From: Antedon bifida
Taxonomy: Eukaryota > Echinodermata > Crinoidea > Comatulida > Antedonidae
Assembly (NCBI GenBank): GCA_963402885.1
Contig: OY727095.1
Location: 32,555,001-32,619,000, forward strand
Length of the DNA stretch: 64,000 bases
Direction of reading: 5' to 3'
The position numbers and the translations under genes were made by a program. The notes beneath the pieces were generated by a model, which ran no database searches, was not told where the DNA came from, and saw nothing but the letters and a program-made list of their open reading frames with translations. Shown here piece by piece: positions 20,906 through 32,800 of the stretch (positions within the stretch are counted from its first letter, which is position 1; each line of letters starts with the position of its first letter).

Positions 20906-23763
20906 TCAACTAACGGTCTGTTCTAAGCTGATTATATCTGGTTGAAGATTGATCAATGTGTTACTAGCTTCGGCAAGTTCGGTAATTGACACACGTCCTC
21001 GCTGGCGGATGAATCTTGCGAAACCATCTAGTTCATCTTGAGATATGTAAATGAACTTGCCGCGGTCGTCAACGACACCAGTTAATCGACCTTCCTCTTG
21101 AAGTTCCTGGACACGTTTAATGGCATCCTGATTCAAAAACAAAGATATTAAATTATTAATATAACACATGGTTTCAGAAATATCTATATTGTCTACCACA
21201 CAGTTATGCATTTTGTATGTTTTATAATAGAAATCAAAACAAATTGTAGAAAATGAGTAAGAAAAACAAATTTTTTTACAAGATGTAAAACAACATGTTA
21301 CACAAATAAATAAAGCTCTGTCTACACTATCAAACTTTATGAGACAACAAAAATGTGATGTGCCCATATATGGACATGGTGATGTCACATCACAACCATA
21401 TTTGGGCACATCACACATTTTTGTCAAACTAGTTTGATAGTTTATACAGAACTTTAGACAATTTTAAATACTAACCAAAGTAATACTGCAGAAACCAATA
21501 TTACAATAAATAAATATTAAGAAACTGTTGTAAACATAAGTTGACAAATTACCTGTGTTCTCATGAAGAACTCGGCAGCAAGGTCTTCTAAAATGACTAC
21601 TTTCCTTTGCTTTATATAATCAATAAATTTCTGTAGCAAATTTTCTGCCTGAAATAACAAATTTGGTTGTAACATTCAGGAAGGTACAAGATAAACACAG
21701 GTAAATAAACACTACAACAGTGTCACTAAATCATTAGATAAGAAGTGATGTACTTTTATGATACCTACCTCATCTAAAGACATAGCCTTCTCTTGTCCTT
21801 CTTCCTCAACAGTAAAACTCTCTTTTAATATTAAATATTCTTCATGCTGTCGTTTTTCTTCCTCCTCCTTCTTTAACCGTTCCTCCTCTTCCTATGAACA
21901 TATATATATACGGTATATAAAATTAATTCAATTTCAGTATATCACATCAATTTATTCTGTGCCTGTGAAGTTCATATATGTTAAAGTATCTCTTCGGAGA
22001 TCCTTTGAATTAATATACTGAAAGATGAGGGTGTATCAATTTGATCTCTAGTGCGTGTGCGTTTCCATCGTACCACTCTAAATATGTTAAAGAGTCGCTA
22101 TCCAACCAAGACCATGAAAGCCACAGTGGTTTAATGGTTAGTACATCTGCATATCAAGCAGAAGGTTCCGGGTTCGAATCTCGGTTGGGGCGACTTTTTT
22201 TTTCATTCTTACAGATTTTCCCATCTTTATCGTTTCAAATTAATTAAATTTCAGTATATCACCGGGCGAATTATAATTCATTCTGTGCCTGTGATGTTTA
22301 TATATACAGTATATAAACAAAAATAAGAATTAAAACTAAGTAGCACAACTTCTGAAATATTTCCACAACTATTGTTAGGATTAAGTATGGGGAGAAGGAA
22401 TATACAGTGTGTCATATAGCATTTTCATACCTTCTTTTTTTCCTCTAACTCTTCCAGTTCTGCTTCATGTCTGCGCTCTTCCATTAATCTTTCTTCTCTT
22501 TCTTTCTTTTCCAGTCGGTCCTCTGCTTCCATCTACAAAATAAATATTAACAACGATTAATATATATGTGTTTGTAATATCTTCATATCTGACATGTGTT
22601 CATTAAAAAAACAAGATTTCAATAATTATTATAATTTCTGCTAACTTTATTTTTAAAATGGTCAGTTACCTCTCTCATTTTTCGTCTTTCCATTTTCTTT
22701 TCCATCTTTTCTCGCTTCTTTTTACCCATATTTTTGTCATCAAATGTAAGAAATTCATCTGGATCTAATTCTAAATCAAACAAAATAAACATCATTAAAG
22801 CAATACTATCTACAAGTTTATGATGTTGTGTCTGACATAATAAGTTTATAAATTCTGAATAGATGACTAGACGAGCATTCAATAACTGAGATTTGTGCTT
22901 TTGTAACAGCTTGCTTGTTGGAAATATTAGAATATTGTTTTTTTCCTGGAAAACTATAAACAGAAAAACAAAAACAAACTTGGTACTACATTCGTTTACC
23001 TTCACGGTCATCATCATCTTCTAGGCCTATTTCTTCCTCAGGTTGTTCCCTCACCATCCGGCGTGGTCTTCTCCTTGCACCTCTTCTAACTCCTGAAATG
23101 AATTAAGCCATTCTTCTAATATTACACTTAAAGTGTTAAATAAAACCAGATTGAAAATATTTAAAGAGGGAGGGTTTTTTTGCAGTAAATAAAATATCGT
23201 TAAAAATGAATACCTCCTGCAACATCTTCACGGTCTACAGGCACTGGTCGAGCAACCACAGCAGGTTTTTCTACTACAACTAAAAAGAAAAAATTAATAT
23301 AATTATTGTTAAAGGTCTTCACTTCTTATTCTAAGAAGTGTTTTAAACATTAGTAAAAATTGGTGGTAGCGAAACTTATACATATTTATATAAAATAAAA
23401 TTAAAAAGTTTCATGATCGACCATGCAGGAAGGAAACAAGGCATTATTAGACGCATGGCAAGGGCGAGGCCTGGTCTACTATCATTAGTTAGGGCTGGCT
23501 AGGCCTATCTCTATTACTATACTGTATAGGTCTGGGCTAGAGAGAGGGGCAGTGGCGCGCTCGACTTTACTCCTCCAGCCTGCCTGGCCCGGGCCTAGCC
23601 TCCTAGGCTAAGTAGGAGCCGCCCTAGATAGGACAGACATATAAGGTAATAATAATCAACTATATATATAGTAGTTACCTTTTCTTCTAAATTTTGTGAC
23701 AATTAAAAGGATTAAACCTACAAAAACTGAACCTAATGCTAACAGAATAATTATCGCATCCAT
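20906..23763 (-). CDS. DDRGK1: DDRGK domain-containing protein 1 (UFM1 pathway)
   Basis: DDRGK1 (UFBP1) is an ER-membrane adaptor of the UFL1 UFM1-ligase complex, acting in ER-phagy and ribosome UFMylation. Exons on the minus strand: 23763-23679, 23279-23214, 23092-23000, 22770-22670, 22532-22431, 21891-21769, 21648-21553, 21127-20906; 295 residues, against about 314 in mammals. The N terminus is a membrane segment ([19 protein letters not shown]) followed by KFRRK. The middle is a long charged coiled coil ([18 protein letters not shown] and [17 protein letters not shown]). The C terminus is the PCI/winged-helix-like DDRGK domain with [12 protein letters not shown], which contains the name motif, and [19 protein letters not shown]. 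The short N-terminal exon encodes exactly the anchor. The start codon lies 73 bp from that of PTCD3 on the opposite strand. Confidence 0.96.
21313..21454. mobile_element. MITE-A copy 12
   Basis: A full foldback copy in the last intron of DDRGK1. The right end is slightly changed (TAGTTTATACAGAACTT). Confidence 0.88.
21921..22305. repeat. Direct repeats flanking a tRNA-like insertion
   Basis: AATTTCAGTATATCAC and ATTCTGTGCCTGTGA occur in the same order and orientation at 21921-21975 and 22238-22305. The 260 bp between them contain the tRNA-like sequence (22120-22192). This looks like a composite or duplicated element in a DDRGK1 intron. Confidence 0.6.
22120..22192 (+). tRNA. tRNA-like sequence (pseudo-tRNA or SINE head)
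   Basis: A 73-nt cloverleaf can be drawn. The acceptor is GCCACAG with TTGGGGC (one mismatch). The D-arm contains TGGTTTAATGGTTAG. The anticodon stem is TCTGC/GCAGA with loop ATATCAA, nominal anticodon ATC. The T-arm is CCGGG TTCGAAT CTCGG. A T run follows, as a Pol III terminator would need. The anticodon is unusual and AGTCGCTATCCAACCAAG upstream is inverted relative to the 3' arm, so this may be a mobile tRNA-derived unit, not a working tRNA. Confidence 0.55.
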
Positions 23764-23836
23764 ATTGTCACTCTGTCGTCTGCTGTGTTTTTTTATTTTT
23801 TCAGTATGACAATAGAGGGCGAAATTAATTGACAAA
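23764..23836. promoter_or_regulatory. Bidirectional promoter candidate, DDRGK1/PTCD3
   Basis: Only 73 bp separate the two divergent start codons. The tract is pyrimidine- then AT-rich (TTTTTTTATTTTTTCAG) with no TATA box. GCAAAATGGCGGCGC-like sequence at the PTCD3 start (AAAATGGCGGCGCC) is a YY1-type motif, AAnATGGCG, common at promoters of mitochondrial genes. The role is inferred. Confidence 0.55.
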
Positions 23837-26800
23837 ATGGCGGCGCCCATTCGGTGTTTTTGTGCTTGTAACAAAAAGATAATATTTCAGCCTCTATTTA
23901 TAACGTTAGTATCTAATTATGGTTTTAAAATGATATACTCATATTTAGTGATAATACTTTTAAAAATCAATATTTTAAACGGTCTATTAGAGACAGAAGT
24001 TGAGCCAGCCAGTACCGCAAAGAAAGTTTTCAGTGGTACAGGGGTAGCGAGGCTCGTCGGCGGAGTTTCTGCCATGTGCACAATACAAATCTGGTCGTTT
24101 CGACCTAATCCTACTTTAGACCTAAAGGCAGCATTTCACTTTGTTATTTTTGTTTTTATATATAAGATCGAGGAACAGTTATCTTACATCATGTGTGTCA
24201 AGAGGAGTGCAAACAGAAGAAAAAATTGTAATTCCAAAGAAAATAAAAAGGTAAATATGTATTTCTAATACTAAAAAAGTGTTCTGTATTCTTTCTACAT
24301 TTAGTAAATATAGCATATGCTAGGCCTACACTACTGATATAATAATTATTATTTTTTTATATAAATCTAACAAACTTTCTTTTGTTTTGTTTTAGAGATT
24401 CACTGACAGTACTAAAAACCCTGTCTCAAACAGTTGGGAAAGTATGTCTCCGTTGTTGTCGATTACATTAGCTGCCTTTATTTTAATTATTAATATTAAA
24501 ATTATTATTATTAAACATCATTTAAAGCAAAAAAAAGTGTGGCTCGCTATTATAATAGTAAACTAAAGCTGTAAAAATAAATGCATTTTTATATAATAAG
24601 ATGTGATTCGATATATTTTATATAAGTTTAATTATTTATCATTAGAAAAATTATATTTATTTAAATTAATATCATACTACAGTGAACGTTGCTGTAGCAA
24701 AAGGCTTTCAAACTAAGAAAATTGAAATAAAGTTTAATGAACCATCTTTATCTTTCAGGATCCAACTGCTTTTCCATATGGCTACATAGATGATGCATAC
24801 CTTCTTCCAAGGACAGTCAGTGAACGGGTAATGTTTCTCCATCATGGGTAGTAGCTTGAGGCACAATGGTACCATACCCTTGGCATCATTGTATGGATGC
24901 TTGGTGGTTATGATGCTTGGTTACCACTCCAAGGGTTCAAGTCCTGTCATATGTCAGGATTTTTTATAATGACAAATTACAACTCCACTCCCAAAGACTT
25001 GTAATAAGACTTTGTTTATGTAGAGCATCTTGTGTATATGTTTGTCTTGTGAACAGGATTGCCACCTTTAAGAAGGATAGTGAATGAATTTGCTCATGGT
25101 TATCCTTGGCAATTTGCCTAATAAACACACACAAAAATACTGAATATAGAGACACTCAAAGTATTTTCTATATACGATACCAGGAGAATTCTTCTAGGAG
25201 TAGTAACATTTTGTTATTATATTTGAATATAATTTATTGAGTAAATAAATTATCCAATATTATCTAAATCAGCATGTTGATGAATTATTTCTCTTTTTAG
25301 CGGAGATATTTATTGTCAAAGGAGTCTGGCAAACGAACTGCAAGGTACATCTTGAATAAATACCCAGAACTATTTAAAGCCTATCAACATGATGAACCAC
25401 GAATTGAGGTATATTTATTCTGTTTTATGTATGTAATTTGTAAATTACTGTTTTAATTTCAGGGAACATCATACTTAGTTAGGTTTATAAAGAGATATCT
25501 TACCAATAGAATTTAGAATCATCATTTCATGCCATAAAATTGTTCTTTATTTGTAGAGCTATCACCCAATTGATGAGTATAAAACGCAAGAACCAAGTGA
25601 AACCGCCCTCTTGGAGAGAATCATTCGACGAGATGTTACCGAAGCTTTGGCCATGCATAAACAGCTTTCAGATGCTGGTATGTATGAAATATAATATCAG
25701 TTATCAAATAATGTCTGAGTGAATATGTTGAATCTGAATATTGCACTATAAAGCAAAGGTCTAAAAATTATGTGCCCTAAAGTCTTCCAAAGCACATGAT
25801 TGGTCGAAATGAGTGTATGTAAAGCACATACAAGTTTTTGTCAAGAGAGAATGCTTTATATAACTCAAAATTGTTGATATGAATGTTTTTCTCTTTTTAT
25901 TAAACTTTTTTAGATGTGAAAGTATCATCAGAAATCAATAATGAACTTTTAGATCTACTTTGTTACTATGGCAGTAAAAATCCCCCAAATGAATTTGATG
26001 ATATTGAGAAAAGCTTGATGGTGGTACGTATACAGTACATAATTCATTATTATATTCAAGATATCTTATCTTTAACAAGAATTAATTTACAGTATTTGAC
26101 ATATTTGATTGGGACTTTTACCGTTGAGTACAGTTTTTCCATTGAGTACTTATTTAACAGAGTATTTTGAGATTGAGCTTGAATTGTTAACGTTTTCTAT
26201 TCAAATGATTTTCTGTTGAGCACAATACGTTTACAAGTTACAATTCGAAGTACTCAACGGATTTGTATGTTGACAACGAAAGTTCCCAATCGAATACAAC
26301 AATTGTCATTCACTTCCCCACTATTCATTCATTTTTTTATTTCAGAATACCATGATGACATAATATATCCATAGCAAAAAAAAATTATTTTATTTGAAAA
26401 TTAAATTGGAGATTAGGCCAAAATATTCTCTTAGATCATTTTACATGACAGTTTGTTATTTATACTATTAACAGTTTTTGAGTCAAACAATAATTTATAT
26501 TGTGAACATGATGTGTGGTAATGCTTTATATTTTAGATGTTGAATTACTATGTTGTTTAATTTTGTTTATAGGAAGAAACGCAAGAAGAAGAGTTGGAGG
26601 TAGAAGAAAGTGGTAAAAATAACGGTAAAGAATACAAAAAAGGCAACAAATGGGTGTAAGTAATAAAAATTCATGAGACAAGCATTTTTTTAGGCGAGGT
26701 ATATGACACTAGCAAATGCTCTGTCTACACTATCAAACTTGATGTGACAAGAAAATGTGATGTGCCCATATATGGACATAATGATGTCATATTGCTACCA

Positions 26801-29800
26801 TATTTGGCCAGATCACTACCATATTAGGGGACATCACAATTTTTTTGTCAACTAGTTTGATAATGTAGACAGAGCTTTAGGACATCTAGGAACCTGTACA
26901 CAAGATCACTGTACACCATCACCCACTATTAAAATATTTGGTTTTCAACTTTATTTTCTTTGTAGAGATGGCAATCCAGCCGAAGAACTGTTTGAAAATA
27001 TGGAGAAAGATGATAGAAGTTACAATACAATGATACAAGGAATGGTGAAGGTAAGATGTACTTCATAACATTAACAGCCCAGTACATCTTTTGGAAGGGT
27101 AGGAAGTTAGCCGGTGTACTGTCCATCTCAGCCCCTGTCGTGTAGTGGACAGATGAATGTGGTGGCAGCTGAACACAACAAAACCGGGAGATGAAAGTTG
27201 TTGTACTGGTCCATTGCGCTTTAATAAAGTATGTAGTTGCTATGAAATCACGTATCACAGCTACACTATGAAAAAGTGTGATGTACCCAAATATGGTAGT
27301 GATATTAACAAATATGATAGTGCTATGACATCATCATTTCCATATAATGGGCACATCACATTTTGTTGTCACATAAAGTTTGATGGTGTAGGCAGAGCTT
27401 AATGTACATTTCTATATGAATCTATTATTTAACATTACAGCATCAGGCATTTACCAAGGCATTCCATCTTTACAATGAGATGCAAGAGAAGGGTGTTAAA
27501 ACCGACGTTGATGCCTACACAAGCCTACTACACGCTGCAGCATTTATAAGATACGATCACAATCAGAAGTGGGTCATCATGGAAGTGAGTGAATGTTTAT
27601 GTTTTTTCTTTTATTTCTATAAAACAAAAGTGTTTTGTGATGAGCTTGTCTACCTTTATTTAATTCAATTCAAAAGACATTTATTTACTTCCAAAAGACA
27701 ATATGACAGATTGAGATTATGGTTTGACCCTTGACCTTACTTATGGATAATTTAAGCTGGATACTATTTCTGTTGTTATAGCAATTGTTGAAACAAATGC
27801 AACTTGAAGGTGTACAACCAACTCTGGCAACGTTCAACACTACTTTAGAGAGATTGACCAGGATGGGTGGTAAGGGACGACAGAAAGCCGCGCCATTGGT
27901 CAGTGAAATGAAAGCAATTGGAATAGGTAAGAGCTATGATAACTAATTTAGTCTTTGTTCTCTTCCATGCCTCCCGACTGTATTTACTGCATTTTGTCTT
28001 CTAAAAATTTAATATAGGCTTTATCCTAATCTTTTATAACATAGTTTTCATAATTGATAACATGCCGCGATAAGCATATACAGTACAGTATATTTTTATT
28101 TATATTCTTGGAGCACTGTGTGTCCTTAACATATATTATATGCTGTTAAACTTTCATAATTATTATAAACAAACATTATATTCTATTTTTAGACCCAAGT
28201 CTTGGAACATTTGGACTTCTTTTAAATATTTTCTATAAAGATAGTGAGTACAGATTTATGGATACACTATATTGTAATAGTTAAGAAGATATTTTAATTA
28301 AAGCTTGGTTCGCACTTGCACACTGCAGAACAAGAGTTGACTGATCACCAGTTCTGATGATCTATCGTGTCTGGATTGGTCAAATAACTTGCATGACACT
28401 TATGTCCTTGCGTTGCATCCTAAGGGCCAACTTCCAAAGACGAGCGGTTATGATAATGAAAATATAGAATCTCTGTTGTTCCTTGACCACTTTATTTACA
28501 CACAACACAGAGTGGACGGGTGGTTTCAGCTCAGGATAGATACGGAATCTATGTGGGACAAGCTATGCAGTTTTCCGCTTACCATTACCACACGTTTGTG
28601 TAAATTGGCAATGAGAACCAAAGTTTAGATATATTTATACATTATTTTTCTTTGTTTAGACCTTCCTCCAACTGACATGCTTTATGATATTATGGATACG
28701 ATAGAAGGTCAACATTTCACTATACAACACAAAACAGATGGTAAGCAATGTCATGTATTTAAATTCGCTACATTATATATATTTAAAATAAAATTAAACT
28801 CTTTTAAATCATAATCAAATTTACTCATTTTCAGAAATTCACAATTAAAAATTTTTTTTTTCCAGTTTACTTTTTCAAAAACGCTATGGATGTCGTAAGT
28901 ACAGTATCTGAACATAGCATTTATATAGCATGTATTTATTAGAGTTTTCAAGCTTTGTGGAATATAAGGGTAGTAGTCTATAAATTAACAAGTTTGTTGT
29001 AGGCCTTAAGTTCTGTCTACACTATTAAACTTCATTTGAAAAAAAAATGTGATGTGCCGATATATGGGCATGATGATGTCATATCAATACATTATTTGGG
29101 AATATCACTACCTTTGGGAACACACTTTATTTGTCAAACCAGTTTGATAGTGTAGACAGAGCTTAATACATTTTATATATTTTTGTTATTCTCAAACAGT
29201 GTTTCAGGCTTAAAGATGTTGAACTTGCTTATAGAGTGGACGAACTTGCAAACACAGGGGAAAATAGTCGTCTATTAGGAGACAACTATCTACAAAATAT
29301 ATATTAGTAAGAATAATCATTTTTTATTTAAATAGAAAGATTTGAAATTCTAAAGATGCTTTTTGTATTTGCTTTAATTGTACCAATAATTATAATAATT
29401 TAAAAGTGTTATATACGGCCATACAGCGTTGAAACACCAGTTCTTGTTAGATCAGCAAAGTTAACCAATGTTGGCCCGGTTGCATTCTGGATGTGATGTA
29501 TATACTGGAGAGTGATGGTGTAATGATACTATCGGACTAGTATGTGATAGGGATGGGTTCGAGCATATCTGTACCATACTAACTGTATCTTTAGGCTTTA
29601 CTCTCATTGCTTTGTTTTTTGGATGGCATGTTAAAGAAATTGGTACATTATTCGCTAAGAGTAGGGGATCGTCTCTCAGTGTCCTGATCTGGTAGGCACT
29701 GCACTGCTGGCTGTTATTGGGTCCGTAGACGGCCTAATCCGAATTTCCTCAGTTTCCAGTTAAGCTTGAGGACAAATATAAATACGTTTTACCTTTACCT

Positions 29801-32800
29801 TTATGTTTTTTATTTTCTATATACATCATATGTATTTACATTTGTTTAATATTGCAGTAGTAAATTTCTACATCTAATTTGTTCAATGGATGGGTCAGAG
29901 AACATGATGATATATTATCACAAGCTTGTACCTTCTATACTTTATCCAAATTCTTCCATTTACATCGATATGCTGCGTTCATTAGAGACAGCATTAGCCT
30001 TCAGCACAATACCATCTCTCTGGAAAGGTAAGATAAATTACCCACTACCCATCAAAATCCGAAACTTACCCCTAAGTCTGTTATGGCTTAGGGTTTTGAA
30101 ATGTTCCCACTTTAAGGTTCCTATTAGATTATATTTTTGTAATACTAAATAATTACATATATATATATATATTTTTTATCATCCTTTTTGGTCTATTTAT
30201 TTTCCTTTTTTGTCATTCTTTTTCTCGTTGTTTGTGTTTGTATCGTTTCGTTTTTAAGTGCATGTCAACCTCATTAATAAGATAAGATAACTTAATTTCG
30301 TCCACAAAACAAGTGGAAATAATGGTGCTTGTCTTATAAAAAGATAAATGGAAAAAAAAAATTATCAAAACAATTCTATCCTAAAGTTATCAATGTCAAA
30401 AAGTAAAATCATCAACAAAATAGAAAAATAAATTATTTACAAAGAAAGTTTTTAAAAAAAAGATAAAAATTAAAAGAACTTTGAATGAACTTTTCCACCG
30501 TTGAAAAGTTTTTATGGACTTTCTCTGTCTTCATTCAAACAACTACTTCTCTTTAGAGCTCTGTCTACACTATCAAACTTTATGTGACAAAAAAATGTGG
30601 TAGTGATATGCTTAAATATGGTAGTGATATGACATCATCATGTCCATATATGGGCACATCACTTTTCTGTCACATAAAGTTTGATAGTGTAAGACAGAGC
30701 TTTAGATGTTGAATTTACTATATTTAAGTTAAAATACATTTTTTCTTCCTACATGCGTATTTAGATATTAGCAATTATGGGCAACGTTATCGACAAGACA
30801 TAATTAACACCATGCTGGAAGTGATGGCCAATTCTTTTGACTTGGAAACAGAGGTTATGTAGCTTTTAATCTTTCTACACAAAAGTTTATAATCTATATA
30901 GAGGGCGCTATAGTCTCTGTAATATATATGGCTCTGTGTAATACTAAAATAATAATATACTTCATATTCTAAAAAGAGGCAATTTCTAAACTAATTTTCA
31001 TTAGGTTATGTTATTGTTTTTATCTATTGTTTTGAATTAATTTACTTACTACTTACTATTTATTTATTTATTTTATTTATTCTGTCTTTATACTGAATGA
31101 CACTTTCAGTGCTAAAAAGCATTGATTTCCAAAGTGGTTCAGTAGAGAACATAAACAATATAATAATAAAAATATTATTCATTTGTTTTTTTTTCTTATA
31201 GACGCACAAAGAATTTGTAAGAGTTACAAAAGATGTGATGAATGCATTTGAAGAATCTCTTTCAAGGAGAGACAATCCTCTCAGGTATTTCATATAACAT
31301 TTAAAAAAAATTAAATTATAATTATTGTTGTTAAAGTATTATATCAATTTTTTATTTTAATATTGTATTAATGCGTACTCCGACCCTTCTGCTTAATATG
31401 CATATGTCCTAGCCATTAAGCTCTGTCTACACTATCAAACTTTATGTGACAAACAAATGTCACATATTTGGACATGATGATGTCATATCACTACCCTATT
31501 TGGGCATATCACTACAATACTTGGGCACATCAAACCTTTTCAAAACTAGTTTAATAGTGTAGACAGAGCTTTAGACCACTGTGATAAGTGATTTCAAACC
31601 AACTACATACAAATGTAATCTATATAATTTTTCTTTCATTATGTGACTTGTTGAATTTCAGGTGGACAGCCACCAATTTAAGTCATGTACTCATTATATT
31701 ATTACAAGGCAGAGATGTAGCATTAGCCAGGTAAGCCAGTCAGCATTGTAGCCTAAAGGCCAATTTTCACAGACCAGCAGTAACGGTAATAGAAATATAG
31801 AATCTATGTTATTCCTTATGACCATTTACATACAACGCGGTTTCCACTCAAGATAGATAGAGATTCTATATGGGACCAGCTACGTGGTTTTTCCTGCTTA
31901 CCGTTACCGCTCGTCTGTGTAAATTTACCTTAAGTGTAGGAATTTATTTAATTGTTTCTTTATTCTGATATCCAGTACATTTCCGATTATAATAATATAC
32001 TACTGTACCAGTATCAACACTACAACATTCAATTGATATGATACTTTATAATCATTAATTGTTAAATTTGATTCAATATGGTATTCAATTATCAATTTTT
32101 ATTATTTAATTAATTTAATAACTAAATAATTTCGTTCTGTTTGTTCTTTGCAGAAAAGTGTTGCAGATTTTTCATTCCAACCAAATTAAACCAAGGTATG
32201 TTTACCTAGATAAACCATGACAGATAATGTTTTGTAACATTAAATGTTTCAATGTCAATTTTTAAAAAAAACAATGGTGAAAGATTAGCTTTGTTTAAAC
32301 AGGGCCGAAATTCACACACGATCAGCTGACGAATTACATAATGTTTGTTTACATGGTTTTCAGCAATGTTTAACTTTTCAATTCAATATAAATATGTCAG
32401 CTCTAATATCAGATTATCAACATTATAGATATTATTGTTATAGTAAGTGTTAAAGTCTTACCTTATGCAAGTTTGATCTTTGGCCATCTTATTTAAACAA
32501 GACAATCTAAAGGGGGTAATTACTACAAAACGCAACAATAGTGGCGCCACTAACAGTTTGTGGCAGACAATTTATATTTTTATTACTGTATTGACTACAG
32601 TATACACTTAGGGTATAGTGCAATTACATACTTTATAGGTAGTGTGAGCTTATGGTCTAGGGTCCCCTGTAGAAAACTGAAACGGCTATCTAATGAAACA
32701 AATTTATATGTACAGTTGACAGTGCCCATAGCATACTTGACAATGTCGAAAATAGCAATTTTAATGGTATAACAATAAAAGCAATTGTTCCTACGTATGG

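Noticed and set aside
22041..22247. 68-codon frame spanning the tRNA-like sequence
   Set aside because: Its [11 protein letters not shown] end is the familiar translation of a tRNA B-box and Pol III T run, not a protein.
23905..24268. Continuous N-terminal reading of PTCD3 to the stop at 24268
   Set aside because: The conserved EEKIVIPKK segment lies in another frame within this stretch. Splicing 23904 to 24167 restores it and closes all later phases.
24964..25155. A 63-codon frame similar to one at 41456-41665, looking like a conserved protein
   Set aside because: Both lie inside copies of the same tRNA-derived SINE; the shared peptide is a by-product of DNA repeat similarity.
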